A stretch of DNA of 64,000 bases from JBOZRQ01 sp050789255 (GTDB taxonomy: Bacteria; Bacillota; Sulfobacillia; Symbiobacteriales; Symbiobacteriaceae). Shown here one piece after another: positions 32,551-40,138 of this stretch (within the stretch, counting starts at the first letter, position 1; each line of letters starts with the position of its first letter). The notes under the pieces are model-generated. The model did not search any database and was not told the origin of the DNA. It was given only the letters and a program-made list of their open reading frames with translations. The DNA is taken from positions 124,001 to 188,000 of the forward strand of contig JBOZRQ010000025.1 in the NCBI GenBank assembly GCA_050789255.1. The letters are read 5' to 3'. The position numbers and the translations under genes are program-made.

Positions 32551-32683
32551 CATTTTTACCGCAGATTACGCAGATTTAACAGATTACGCAGATTTATAAT
32601 ACAAGAATATATATTATTTCATAACTATTGTCGCTTGGTATCTGCGTAATCATAAAAATCTGCGTAATCTGCGGTAAAAAATG
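32551..32683. repeat. 133-bp MITE-like palindromic repeat, copy B
   Basis: Same length and arms as 1885-2017. The left arm begins CATTTTTACCGCAGATTACG and the right arm read in reverse begins CATTTTTTACCGCAGATTAC, so the outer 25 bp are nearly perfect inverted repeats with one extra T. The units GATTACGCAGATT recur inside each arm, and the interior differs from copy A. It starts three bases after the rbgA terminator T-run. No ORF of interest. Confidence 0.72.
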
Positions 32684-32875
32684 TCTCCGCCATACCGGCG
32701 TGAATCGAGAGAATCCACAGCAAACTTGCGTCGAATTAGGGCAGGATTTCGACTTGATTCTGTCGAACCTTCGGTCAGCAGCAGCCCGAGAACACGGGTC
32801 TGTTTTTTCTGTCCCCAAAAGAGGATGTAGCCGGCAGAGGCGGCTGGTTCATCGTTGCGCAGGGGGTAAGGCAGA
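32684..32875. other. Leader region of rnhB, no gene
   Basis: About 190 bp between repeat copy B and rnhB. It contains an inverted repeat TTCGAC (32748-32753) / GTCGAA (32762-32767). I see no convincing ORF and no confident promoter. Confidence 0.4.
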
Positions 32876-33691
32876 GTGCGTTTGAATATCCGGAAAATGA
32901 GCCTGAAGCGGCTCCAGGTGTTGATTGCCGAGCGCGGACCCGAAGTCTATCCCGAGGTCATTGAAGCGCTCGGAGCTGATCCCAGGGGCGGTGCTCAGCG
33001 GCTGGTCAAGTACTGTCAGGGCCGGCTCGAAGCCGTGCAGCAGGAACGGCAGCGCATGGGCCGCATGTTCAGCTACGAGCGGCAGGTCTGGGCCATGGGT
33101 TACAAGCTCGTCGCAGGCATCGACGAGGTCGGGCGGGGCCCCTTGGCCGGCCCGGTGGTCGCCGCGGCGGTGGTCCTGCCGGGGGAGGTGCTCTTCCCCG
33201 GACTTGATGACTTCAAGCGCCTTTCCGCGAAGCGCCGGCAGGAGCTCTTCGAGCAGATCCACGAGCGGGCTGTGTCGGTTAGCATCGGCATGGTTCACCC
33301 CGACGGGATCGACGAGGCCAACGTCATGATGGCTACATACAAGGCAATGGTCAAGGCGGTCCAGGGGCTTCCGGTCCAGCCCGACTACCTGCTGATCGAC
33401 GCCCTGCACCTTCCCGGGGTTACGCAGCCCCAGGCGCCCATCGTGGGGGGCGACGGCCTGTCGTGCTCCATCGCGGCTGCCTCCCTGGTGGCCAAAGTGA
33501 CGCGCGACAACTACATGGTCGACATGGACAAGCTGTACCCGGAGTACGGTTTTGCCAACCACAAGGGGTACGGAACGGTCGAGCACCGGGAGGCCCTGGA
33601 GCGCTATGGCCCGTGCCCGATTCACCGCAAGAGCTTCAGCTCGGCCCGCGAGATCGTGCCGCTGGCCGGGGCGCCCTTTTTGGAGGACTAG
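32876..33691 (+). CDS. rnhB: Ribonuclease HII, 271 aa
   Basis: Removes RNA from RNA-DNA hybrids, including single ribonucleotides. The catalytic motif is VAGIDEVGRGPLAGPVVAAAVVLP; further acidic sites are in YLLIDALHLP and SLVAKVTRDNYM. An N-terminal extension of about 75 residues (basic, helical) precedes the catalytic domain, as in Bacillus RnhB. The GTG at 32876 follows AGGGGGTAAGG. The stop overlaps the next start. Confidence 0.95.
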   Translation: MRLNIRKMSLKRLQVLIAERGPEVYPEVIEALGADPRGGAQRLVKYCQGRLEAVQQERQRMGRMFSYERQVWAMGYKLVAGIDEVGRGPLAGPVVAAAVVLPGEVLFPGLDDFKRLSAKRRQELFEQIHERAVSVSIGMVHPDGIDEANVMMATYKAMVKAVQGLPVQPDYLLIDALHLPGVTQPQAPIVGGDGLSCSIAAASLVAKVTRDNYMVDMDKLYPEYGFANHKGYGTVEHREALERYGPCPIHRKSFSSAREIVPLAGAPFLED

Positions 33692-34065
33692 TGCAACAGC
33701 GGCGCTCTCGAACGCACCTGGGCAGGGTCGGTGAAGCCGAGGCTGCCCAGTACCTGGTGAGCCTGGGGTACCACATCCGGGAGCGGAACGTGCGCTTTCG
33801 GGCCGGCGAGATCGACCTGGTCGCCGAGGAGGGGGAATACCTCGTCTTCGTCGAGGTGAAGACCCGCAGTGGGGTCACCTTCGGCACCGCGGCTGAGGCG
33901 ATTACGCCGGCCAAGCAGCAGCAGCTGGTGAGGCTGGCCGGGCTCTACCTGGCGGGGTTGGGCGGTGAGCTACGCCCATGCCGCTTTGACGTGGTCACGG
34001 TTGAACCGGACCCCGGTAAGGGCTGGCGCTGTTCCATCATCCGCGACGCCTTTTCGGCCAACTGA
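33691..34065 (+). CDS. yraN: UPF0102 (YraN-like) endonuclease-fold protein, 124 aa
   Basis: Family typically next to rnhB. It carries the nuclease-like core GEIDLVAEEGEYLVFVEVKTR (Asp/Glu-x-Lys arrangement of the restriction-endonuclease fold) and LGRVGEAEAAQYL at the N-terminus. The GTG shares a base with the rnhB stop, and GGAGG is four bases upstream. Biological role unproven. Confidence 0.92.
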   Translation: MQQRRSRTHLGRVGEAEAAQYLVSLGYHIRERNVRFRAGEIDLVAEEGEYLVFVEVKTRSGVTFGTAAEAITPAKQQQLVRLAGLYLAGLGGELRPCRFDVVTVEPDPGKGWRCSIIRDAFSAN

Positions 34066-34085
34066 GAGAAGCTGGGAAAATGTGG

Positions 34086-34114
34086 TTGACACTGCCCCCT
34101 TCCTCCGGTATGAT
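34086..34114 (+). promoter_or_regulatory. Strong promoter upstream of yifB
   Basis: A perfect TTGACA (34086-34091) and TATGAT (34109-34114) are separated by 17 bp. The expected start of transcription is near 34121. Confidence 0.8.
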
Positions 34115-34119
34115 GAGAG

Positions 34120-34133
34120 AGAACAAACGTTTG
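34120..34133 (+). promoter_or_regulatory. SOS-box (LexA/DinR)-like site at the yifB transcription start
   Basis: AGAACAAACGTTTG matches the Bacillus-type SOS box CGAACRNRYGTTYC at all but the first and last positions. It directly overlaps the predicted +1. Inference from motif only. Confidence 0.45.
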
Positions 34134-34152
34134 GCCCGAGGGCTACACCTCC

Positions 34153-34182
34153 GCCCGGGAATCTTCCCGGGCTTTTGCTTTT
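34153..34182 (+). terminator. Terminator hairpin in the yifB leader (attenuator or end of a short RNA)
   Basis: GCCCGGGAA pairs perfectly with TTCCCGGGC (34153-34172), followed by TTTTGCTTTT. It lies about 30 nt after the predicted transcription start and 30 nt before the yifB ATG. Confidence 0.65.
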
Positions 34183-34210
34183 CCAGCGGGCCACCGGAGG
34201 CGAATCTCCC

Positions 34211-35734
34211 ATGTTCGTCCGCGTGCTCAGCTTCACCATCCAGGGCATCGAGGCGGTCCCCGTCATGGTGGAGGTGGACGTCAGCCCGGGTATCCCCTGC
34301 TTTGAGGTGGTGGGCCTCCCCGACCCCGCTGTGCGCGAGGCGCGTGAGCGGGTCCGTGCGGCCATTCGAAACGGCGGCTGGCAGTTTCCGCCCCAGCGCA
34401 TCACGGTCAACCTGGCGCCTGCGCACACGCGCAAGGCCGGGCCCGGGTTCGACCTCGCCATCGCGCTGGGCATCCTGGCCGCTGGTGGGTACTGTCCGGT
34501 TGCCGCCCTGCATGGCCTGGCCGTCTCCGGCGAACTCGCCCTTGACGGAGGGCTCCGCCCGGTGCGGGGCGCCCTCGCCATGGGCCTCACCGCACGGGCC
34601 GAAGGGTGTACGGCGCTCATCGTTCCCCGCGAGAACGGGCCCGAAGCCGCCCTGGCTGGGGGCACTGTCCTGGGCCCGGCTTCCCTGGCTGAGGTGCTCG
34701 CCCACCTCAGCGGGGCCGAGCCCCTGGACCCGGTCGCCCCCAGGGTCGACTCGGCAGCCTCGGCCACCGAAACCCCCGACCTTGCCGACGTCAAGGGCCA
34801 GGTCATCGCCCGCCGGGCGCTGGAGGTCGCAGCCGCCGGCGGCCACAACCTCATCATGATGGGCCCTCCCGGCGCCGGCAAAAGCCTGCTGGCCCGCTGC
34901 CTGCCCGGCATTCTGCCCCCGCTCTCCGGCCCTGAAGCGCTTGAGGTCAGTCGAATCCACAGCGTGGCGGGCGCGCTTTCCGGCGGGCGGCTCATGCGGG
35001 TCCGGCCCTACCGGGCGCCGCACCACAGCGCCTCGCGCTCGGCTCTCCTCGGTGGCGGCTCACCGCTGCGCCCGGGCGAAATCACCATGGCCCACCGGGG
35101 TGTGCTCTTCCTCGACGAGCTCCCTGAGTTTGGCCGTGAAGCCCTGGAGGGCCTCCGCCAGCCCCTGGAAGAGGGGCGGGTCTGGGTCTCCCGGGCCAGT
35201 TCCGGTGCGGTCTTCCCGGCCCAGCCCATGCTGGTGGCAGCCGCCAATCCATGCCCCTGCGGCTACTTCGGCGACAGCCACCGCGCCTGCACCTGTCCGC
35301 CCGCTGCGGTCACCGTTTACCGCTCGCGGCTCTCCGGCCCGCTGCTCGACCGCTTCGACATGCAAATCACCCTGGCCCCGGTGCCGTACGACGAATTCAC
35401 GGCGGCCGCTCACGCCGGACCCAGCGAAAGTAGCGCCCAGGTCCGGCGGCGCGTGGAGCGGGCCCGCACCATCCAGGCCGAGCGGCTATCAGGCACGGCG
35501 GCGCCCTGCAACGCCCTCATGTCCGTCCAGCAAACCCGCCGGTACTGCGGGCTCCCGTCCGGGGGCGAGGCGCTTATGCGCCAGGCTATGGAGCGGATCG
35601 GGCTGTCGCTGCGCGGGCACGATCGCATCCTGAAAATGGCCCGCACCATCGCAGACCTGGCGGGGGCAGAGCGAATCGAACTGCCCCACCTCGCCGAGGC
35701 AATCCAGTACCGCAGCCTCGAACGGCGGTACTGA
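34211..35734 (+). CDS. yifB: YifB/ComM-family Mg-chelatase-like AAA+ ATPase, 507 aa
   Basis: Close to ComM, a branch-migration helicase in natural transformation. An N-terminal Lon-like domain (GIPCFEVVGLPDPAVREARERVRAAI) is followed by the AAA+ core with Walker A GPPGAGKSLLARCLPGILPP and Walker B GVLFLDELPEFGREALEGLRQPLE. A zinc-like cluster CPCGYFGDSHRACTCPP lies before the sensor region, and the C-terminus is Mg-chelatase type. GGAGGCGA supports the ATG at 34211. dprA, another transformation gene, is at 39 kb. Confidence 0.94.
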   Translation: MFVRVLSFTIQGIEAVPVMVEVDVSPGIPCFEVVGLPDPAVREARERVRAAIRNGGWQFPPQRITVNLAPAHTRKAGPGFDLAIALGILAAGGYCPVAALHGLAVSGELALDGGLRPVRGALAMGLTARAEGCTALIVPRENGPEAALAGGTVLGPASLAEVLAHLSGAEPLDPVAPRVDSAASATETPDLADVKGQVIARRALEVAAAGGHNLIMMGPPGAGKSLLARCLPGILPPLSGPEALEVSRIHSVAGALSGGRLMRVRPYRAPHHSASRSALLGGGSPLRPGEITMAHRGVLFLDELPEFGREALEGLRQPLEEGRVWVSRASSGAVFPAQPMLVAAANPCPCGYFGDSHRACTCPPAAVTVYRSRLSGPLLDRFDMQITLAPVPYDEFTAAAHAGPSESSAQVRRRVERARTIQAERLSGTAAPCNALMSVQQTRRYCGLPSGGEALMRQAMERIGLSLRGHDRILKMARTIADLAGAERIELPHLAEAIQYRSLERRY

Positions 35735-35848
35735 GCAGGAACCTCAGGGCTGCGTGCGGTATTGGTCAAAGTATCCCGCGCATGCTAAGTGTGGGCCGGA
35801 GACCTTCCGGTCGGCACGGAAAAACAATGCAGCGGGGAGGAATCACGC

Positions 35849-36103
35849 ATGGGTCAGGAGTATTCGCACACCCACGGAGTCACGATTCACGAAGGCCCTA
35901 TGGCCGACAAGCGCGGCACCGGCTGGCGCGACGATGCCAGGAAACTGGAAGAGCTGAACCAGCGGCGAATTGAAAGCCCCATGCAAAGCCTGCCTAACGA
36001 CCTGACCACCAACGATAAGGCTCACACCTGGCGCGCCAAGTCCGACGAGGCCCAGGTGGACCCACACTCCGACGGCGTTGGCGGCGACCACGTCCAAGCA
36101 TAA
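35849..36103 (+). CDS. Small hydrophilic protein of unknown function, 84 aa
   Basis: GGGGAGGAA eight bases upstream supports the ATG at 35849. The product is very polar, has no signal or membrane segment, and is rich in His, Asp, Arg and Asn (MGQEYSHTHGV, DDARKLEELNQRRIE). I recognise no family. Such small soluble proteins in spore-formers are sometimes spore-associated, but nothing here shows that. Confidence 0.6.
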   Translation: MGQEYSHTHGVTIHEGPMADKRGTGWRDDARKLEELNQRRIESPMQSLPNDLTTNDKAHTWRAKSDEAQVDPHSDGVGGDHVQA

Positions 36104-36118
36104 CAACTGTGCCGGCGG

Positions 36119-36147
36119 GCCTGAGCGGTCAAATGTCACCGCTCAGG
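36119..36147 (+). other. Stem-loop ahead of the TusA-domain gene
   Basis: CCTGAGCGGT pairs with ACCGCTCAGG across a short loop (about 36120-36147). There is no T-run; it may be an mRNA leader structure. Confidence 0.35.
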
Positions 36148-36171
36148 TCAGCCCACCAAGGAGCATTCAGT

Positions 36172-36720
36172 ATGGACCGCGACGAAGTTCGCCAACTGCT
36201 CATCGCCACCGGGGAAGAGATTACGAATACCCAGGGACAAGTCATCGGTTATGCATCCCAACCTGCCCGGTTCCGCCTGAACCGGCCGTACCTGGCCCGT
36301 GGCGGCTTTCTGGTCGTCACCCGCGACGAAGAATCAGGCCACTACGTCGGCACCGAGTTCGACGCCCTCCCGCACCCGAAAACGGGCGCCCCATACCCCG
36401 CAGGTCACTCCGAGCGGGCCTTTGAGGTGGCCACCATCGAGGAGGCGCTCGAAAAGGTCATGGCAACGCTAGGGCAATCCCAGCCCCCGGGGGACCGGCT
36501 CCTCGACCTTCGCGGCGACGTCTGCCCGATCACCTTTGCCAAAACGAAAATCGCCCTGGAAGATATGGCCATCGGTCAGGTACTGCGTATTGTACTCGAC
36601 TACGAACCCGCCACCCGCAACGTGCCCCGTAGCGCCGAAATGTACGGTGACAAGGTTCTTGCTGTCACGGCGCTCGGGGAACGGGAGTGGGAGGTCCTCA
36701 TCCTCAAACAGGTCGACTAA
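36172..36720 (+). CDS. TusA/SirA-like sulfurtransferase-domain protein, 182 aa
   Basis: The C-terminal 75 residues are a TusA-like domain with the key cysteine in LDLRGDVCPITFAKTKIALEDMAIGQVLRIVLDYEPA. About 105 N-terminal residues (MDRDEVRQLLIATGEEITNTQG... HSERAFEVATIEEALEKVMATLG) form a separate region I do not recognise. Standalone TusA is only about 80 aa, so this is a fused form. TusA proteins relay sulfur in tRNA thiolation, cofactor or sulfur-oxidation pathways. AAGGAG precedes the ATG. Confidence 0.8.
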   Translation: MDRDEVRQLLIATGEEITNTQGQVIGYASQPARFRLNRPYLARGGFLVVTRDEESGHYVGTEFDALPHPKTGAPYPAGHSERAFEVATIEEALEKVMATLGQSQPPGDRLLDLRGDVCPITFAKTKIALEDMAIGQVLRIVLDYEPATRNVPRSAEMYGDKVLAVTALGEREWEVLILKQVD

Positions 36721-36723
36721 TGC

Positions 36724-36755
36724 CAGGGCCTGCCCTCCGACTGGGCAGGCCCCTG
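36724..36755. terminator. Shared stem-loop between convergent genes
   Basis: CAGGGCCTGCCC pairs with GGGCAGGCCCCTG (one bulge). It lies between the TusA-domain gene and the convergent hydrolase gene. There is no strong T-tract. Confidence 0.45.
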
Positions 36756-36766
36756 TGTTGCAGCCT

Positions 36767-37654
36767 TCACGCTCGGTCAAGAAACGTCAGCACAATTTCG
36801 TTGAACTCCTCTGGGTACTCCTCCTGGGGGGCATGACCGCACGCCGGAATGACCACCAGCTCGGCGTTCGGCAGCTCCTTGGCTAGCCGTTGGCCGTGGC
36901 GAAGGGGCAGCCAGGGGTCGTCCTCGCCCCAAATCACCAGCGCCCGGTGCGCCACACGGCCAAGTTCACCGGCGGTCGCACCGAAGTCCACATCCCTGAG
37001 GACCTTCACAAAGCTCTTGTGTGTGCCCGGCGCCGCCGCCGGGAGCAGGTAGGCGTCCAGGTCGGCCTCGGTGAACCGTCCGGGGCGCTTGTAGGCCTCG
37101 CCCAGGCTCCGAGCCGCGAACCCTCGGTTCATCACCGCAGCGCGCACAAACAGGCTGCTTATGCCGGGCATGCCCAGCGCCAGGCGCTCGAGCACCCGCT
37201 TCTCCCACCGGACGTAGCCCGAGGCTGACACCAGCACCAGCGCCCCCACCCGCTCCGGGTATCGCAGGGCGAACCGCATGGCGATCTCGCCGCCCATCGA
37301 GTGCCCGCAAAGCACGGCCCGCTGCACCCCGACGGCGTCCATAAAGGCCCGCACCACCTCCACCTGGTCCGACAAGGTGTGGCCGCGGCGGCTGTTGCGC
37401 TCGGTCAGGCCGAAGCCGCGCAGGTCCAGGGCCAAGGCCCGGTACCTCTCCGCCAGGGCATCCAGGTTGTAGCGCCACGAATAGGACCAGCACAGGAACC
37501 CGTGAATCAGCACCAGGGGCTCACCGGCGCCCTTCTCCACATAGTGAACAAGTTCGCCCCCAATGTCGATATACCGGCCAAACCAGCCGACGCTGCGGCG
37601 GCTGCTCTCCTCGTCACACCAGCGGCAGTACCGCTCCAGGTCCACGGCCTTCAC
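36767..37654 (-). CDS. Alpha/beta hydrolase, 295 aa
   Basis: Classic alpha/beta-hydrolase layout: oxyanion region LVLIHGFLCWSYSWRYNLDAL, nucleophile elbow LCGHSMGGEIAMRFALRYPERV, catalytic Asp near VIWGEDDPWLP and His in IPACGHAPQEEYP. The GTG at 37654 is chosen because GGGGGGAC lies just upstream; the frame stays open further but would run into the divergent peptidase gene. Substrate unknown. Confidence 0.83.
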   Translation of the reverse strand: MKAVDLERYCRWCDEESSRRSVGWFGRYIDIGGELVHYVEKGAGEPLVLIHGFLCWSYSWRYNLDALAERYRALALDLRGFGLTERNSRRGHTLSDQVEVVRAFMDAVGVQRAVLCGHSMGGEIAMRFALRYPERVGALVLVSASGYVRWEKRVLERLALGMPGISSLFVRAAVMNRGFAARSLGEAYKRPGRFTEADLDAYLLPAAAPGTHKSFVKVLRDVDFGATAGELGRVAHRALVIWGEDDPWLPLRHGQRLAKELPNAELVVIPACGHAPQEEYPEEFNEIVLTFLDRA

Positions 37655-37690
37655 GTCCCCCCGGGGCGATGCAGTCCTCGCCCCTTGTTC

Positions 37691-37709
37691 GACAGGTTGG
37701 TACCCTGTC
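37691..37709. promoter_or_regulatory. Inverted repeat in the divergent hydrolase/peptidase intergenic region
   Basis: GACAGG-N7-CCTGTC lies three bases before the -35 of the peptidase promoter. Its position between two divergent genes fits an operator for an unidentified regulator. Confidence 0.4.
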
Positions 37710-37711
37710 CC

Positions 37712-37740
37712 TTTCCAATAGATTGGGTATCGGGTATAAT
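37712..37740 (+). promoter_or_regulatory. Promoter of the M20 peptidase gene
   Basis: A weak TTTCCA (37712-37717) and a perfect TATAAT (37735-37740) are separated by 17 bp. Confidence 0.55.
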
Positions 37741-37774
37741 CCGAAATTGAAACGCTAAAGGGGGCTTGAAGTGT

Positions 37775-38935
37775 TTGGCTCATCCCTTGAATACCCCCAC
37801 TGCCCGCCACCTGGCTGATGAGGCGCAGTCCGTGCTGCCCGAGCTTATCCGGGAAGCGGTCACCATCTGCGAAATCCCGGCCCCGACCTATGAGGAATGG
37901 CGTCGAACGGAGTATGTCCAGGGTAGGATGAAGCAAATCGGCCTGGGCGACGTCACGGTCGATGCGGTGGGCAACGTTATCGGGCGTCTCAGGGGCACCG
38001 GCGGTGGACCCACCGTCCTGGTGGCGGCCCACATCGATACAGTCTTCCCACTGGGCACCGACGTCACGGTCAAGAGTGACGGCGAAATCCTGCGGGCGCC
38101 CAGCATCGGCGACAACTCGGCCAGCGTGGCAGCCATGCTATTTGCCGCAGACCTGCTCATCCGGCGGGGGGTTCGGCTCGAGGGCGACACCCTTTTCGTT
38201 GCCACGGTAGGCGAGGAGGGGCTTGGGAATCTGCGCGGTATCCGCGCCGCCATGGAAACTTACGGCGACGAGGTCGACTATGTGATTGCACTCGACGGCT
38301 CGCTGGGCTCTCTGGTCCGCCAGGGGGTCGGCAGCCGGCGCTTCCGCCTGATCATCACGGCGGAGGGGGGGCACAGCTGGGGCGCCTTCGGCTCGCCCAG
38401 CGCCATTCACAGCCTGGGCCGCATCATCGCCCAAATCAGCGACATCCGGGTGCCGTCCAACCCCAAGACCACCTTCAACGTGGGGACCATCAGCGGCGGC
38501 ACATCGGTCAACACCATCGCTGCCCGGGCCGAGGCGGTCATCGATATGCGCTCCCTCGACCCAGCCGAACTGAAGCGCCTGGAGGAAAGGGTCCGCCGTA
38601 TCGTTTCCGAAACCTCCCGGCAGTGCGGCACCTCGGCCGAACTGGAGCTGCTGGGCGACCGGCCCACCGGCATGATTCCCGAGGATCATCCCCTCTGCCG
38701 GGTCGTGCGGGAGGTCCATCAGCACCTGGGCATCCAAACCCGCTGCTACCCCTCCAGCACCGACGGCAACGTGCCGCTCTCCATGGGCATCCCGGCGGTC
38801 ACCGTCGGGGTTACCCTGGGCGGCAACGGTCACCGGCTCGACGAATACATCCACACCACGCCGCTGGCCAAGGGGCTTGAGCAGACCTTACTGCTGCTCA
38901 TATCGGTCCAGCAACTGCCCACCAGGGCCCGGTAA
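37775..38935 (+). CDS. M20-family metallopeptidase/deacylase, 386 aa
   Basis: Zinc exopeptidase of the M20 (PepT/ArgE/DapE-like) family. Metal ligands and catalysis are visible in VLVAAHIDTVFPLG, ATVGEEGLGNLRG and STDGNVPLSMGIPAVTVG; a lid/dimerisation domain occupies about residues 180-290. The TTG at 37775 has AAAGGGGG at 10-bp spacing; a TTG three codons upstream abuts the SD. The substrate is probably a peptide or acylated amino acid. Confidence 0.87.
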   Translation: MAHPLNTPTARHLADEAQSVLPELIREAVTICEIPAPTYEEWRRTEYVQGRMKQIGLGDVTVDAVGNVIGRLRGTGGGPTVLVAAHIDTVFPLGTDVTVKSDGEILRAPSIGDNSASVAAMLFAADLLIRRGVRLEGDTLFVATVGEEGLGNLRGIRAAMETYGDEVDYVIALDGSLGSLVRQGVGSRRFRLIITAEGGHSWGAFGSPSAIHSLGRIIAQISDIRVPSNPKTTFNVGTISGGTSVNTIAARAEAVIDMRSLDPAELKRLEERVRRIVSETSRQCGTSAELELLGDRPTGMIPEDHPLCRVVREVHQHLGIQTRCYPSSTDGNVPLSMGIPAVTVGVTLGGNGHRLDEYIHTTPLAKGLEQTLLLLISVQQLPTRAR

Positions 38936-38965
38936 CGGCGCCCGTGCCTGAGGGGAGAGTGGCAT

Positions 38966-40063
38966 GTGCAATCGGCTCTGGTCTGGCTGATTCTGGCCCG
39001 GGCGCCGGGCGTGGGCAGGGGCCGGCTGGCCAGACTCATGGCGGCCTATCCCGACCCGGCTGACGCCTGGCAGCTCAGCCCGTCTGAGTTGGCCAAAGTG
39101 GAGGGGTGGGGTCCTGCCCCGGCCGAGTCGGCACACCGGACCCGGAAAAATCCCGAGGTCAGGCGAGCCGCCGAACTGGAGCTGGAGGCGGCCTGGAAGG
39201 CAGGGCTGAGGCTCATCGCCATGCCCGACATGGGCTACCCGGTGCGGCTGCGCTACATAAGCGACCCGCCTCCTTACCTCTACCAGGCAGGGCCCTGGGA
39301 GCCTGACGCCCGCCCGGTGGTAGCGGTCGTGGGCACCCGCAACCCAACACCGTATGGGTACAGCGTAGCGTACCGCTTCGGCCATGACCTGGCCAGGAAC
39401 GGGGTCGTGGTGGTCAGCGGCATGGCGCGGGGCATCGACTGCGCCGCCCACCGTGGCGCCCTCGAGGCAGGGGGCACCACCATCGCGGTGCTCGGCGGCG
39501 GGGCGGACCAGTGTTATCCCCGCGAGGCTGCGCCCATCTACCAGCAAATCCGGGACACTGGCGCCGTACTCTCTGAGCAGCCCCCCGGAGCAGAGCCCCG
39601 CCGGGAGCACTTCCCGGAGCGCAACCGCATCATCAGCGGCCTGGCAGACGGGGTCCTCATGGTGGAGGCCGGCGAGAAGTCCGGCACCATCATCACGGTC
39701 AAAGCCGCCCTCGACCAGGGCCGCGACGTCTTCGCCGTCCCGGGGCCGATCACCAGCCCCATGTCCGCTGGCGTCCACAGGGAGATTCGGCAGGGCGCCC
39801 GGCTGGTCACCAGCGTCGCCGATATCCTGGAGGATCTGGGCGTCACACAAGCTCACGTGCCGACCGAGAGCCGGCTACCGTCCGGCCTGTCCCGGGAAGA
39901 GGAGCGTCTCCTGCGCTGGATGGGCCTTGAGCCCCGCTGGGCGGGCGATCTGTCGGAAGCCATCGGATTGGCGGCCGCCGAGGTCCAAAGTGTGCTGACC
40001 ATGCTGGAGCTAAAGGGCCTCGCCCGACGGCTTCCCGGCGGTCAATACGTCCGGACCGGATAA
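38966..40063 (+). CDS. dprA: DNA-processing protein DprA (Smf), 365 aa
   Basis: Loads RecA on single-stranded DNA during natural transformation. The Rossmann-like core has VAVVGTRNPTPYGYSVAYRFGHDLARNGVVVVSGMARGIDCAAHRGAL and IAVLGGGADQCYP. An N-terminal helix-hairpin-helix region (LARAPGVGRGRLARLM) and a C-terminal winged helix (LSREEERLLRWMGLEPRWAGDLSEAIGL) flank it. The gene order dprA-topA-trmFO is conserved in Firmicutes. Confidence 0.95.
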   Translation: MQSALVWLILARAPGVGRGRLARLMAAYPDPADAWQLSPSELAKVEGWGPAPAESAHRTRKNPEVRRAAELELEAAWKAGLRLIAMPDMGYPVRLRYISDPPPYLYQAGPWEPDARPVVAVVGTRNPTPYGYSVAYRFGHDLARNGVVVVSGMARGIDCAAHRGALEAGGTTIAVLGGGADQCYPREAAPIYQQIRDTGAVLSEQPPGAEPRREHFPERNRIISGLADGVLMVEAGEKSGTIITVKAALDQGRDVFAVPGPITSPMSAGVHREIRQGARLVTSVADILEDLGVTQAHVPTESRLPSGLSREEERLLRWMGLEPRWAGDLSEAIGLAAAEVQSVLTMLELKGLARRLPGGQYVRTG

Positions 40064-40138
40064 AAGGCCTGATGGCGGAATAGTCTAAAGAACCGTCGGG
40101 GTATTTCCCGGCGCACGCAGCACGGGGGTGTGGACGCT

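Noticed and set aside
32628..32885. Open frame running through repeat copy B towards rnhB
   Set aside because: It begins inside the repeat arm, has no SD, and its product has no recognisable features.
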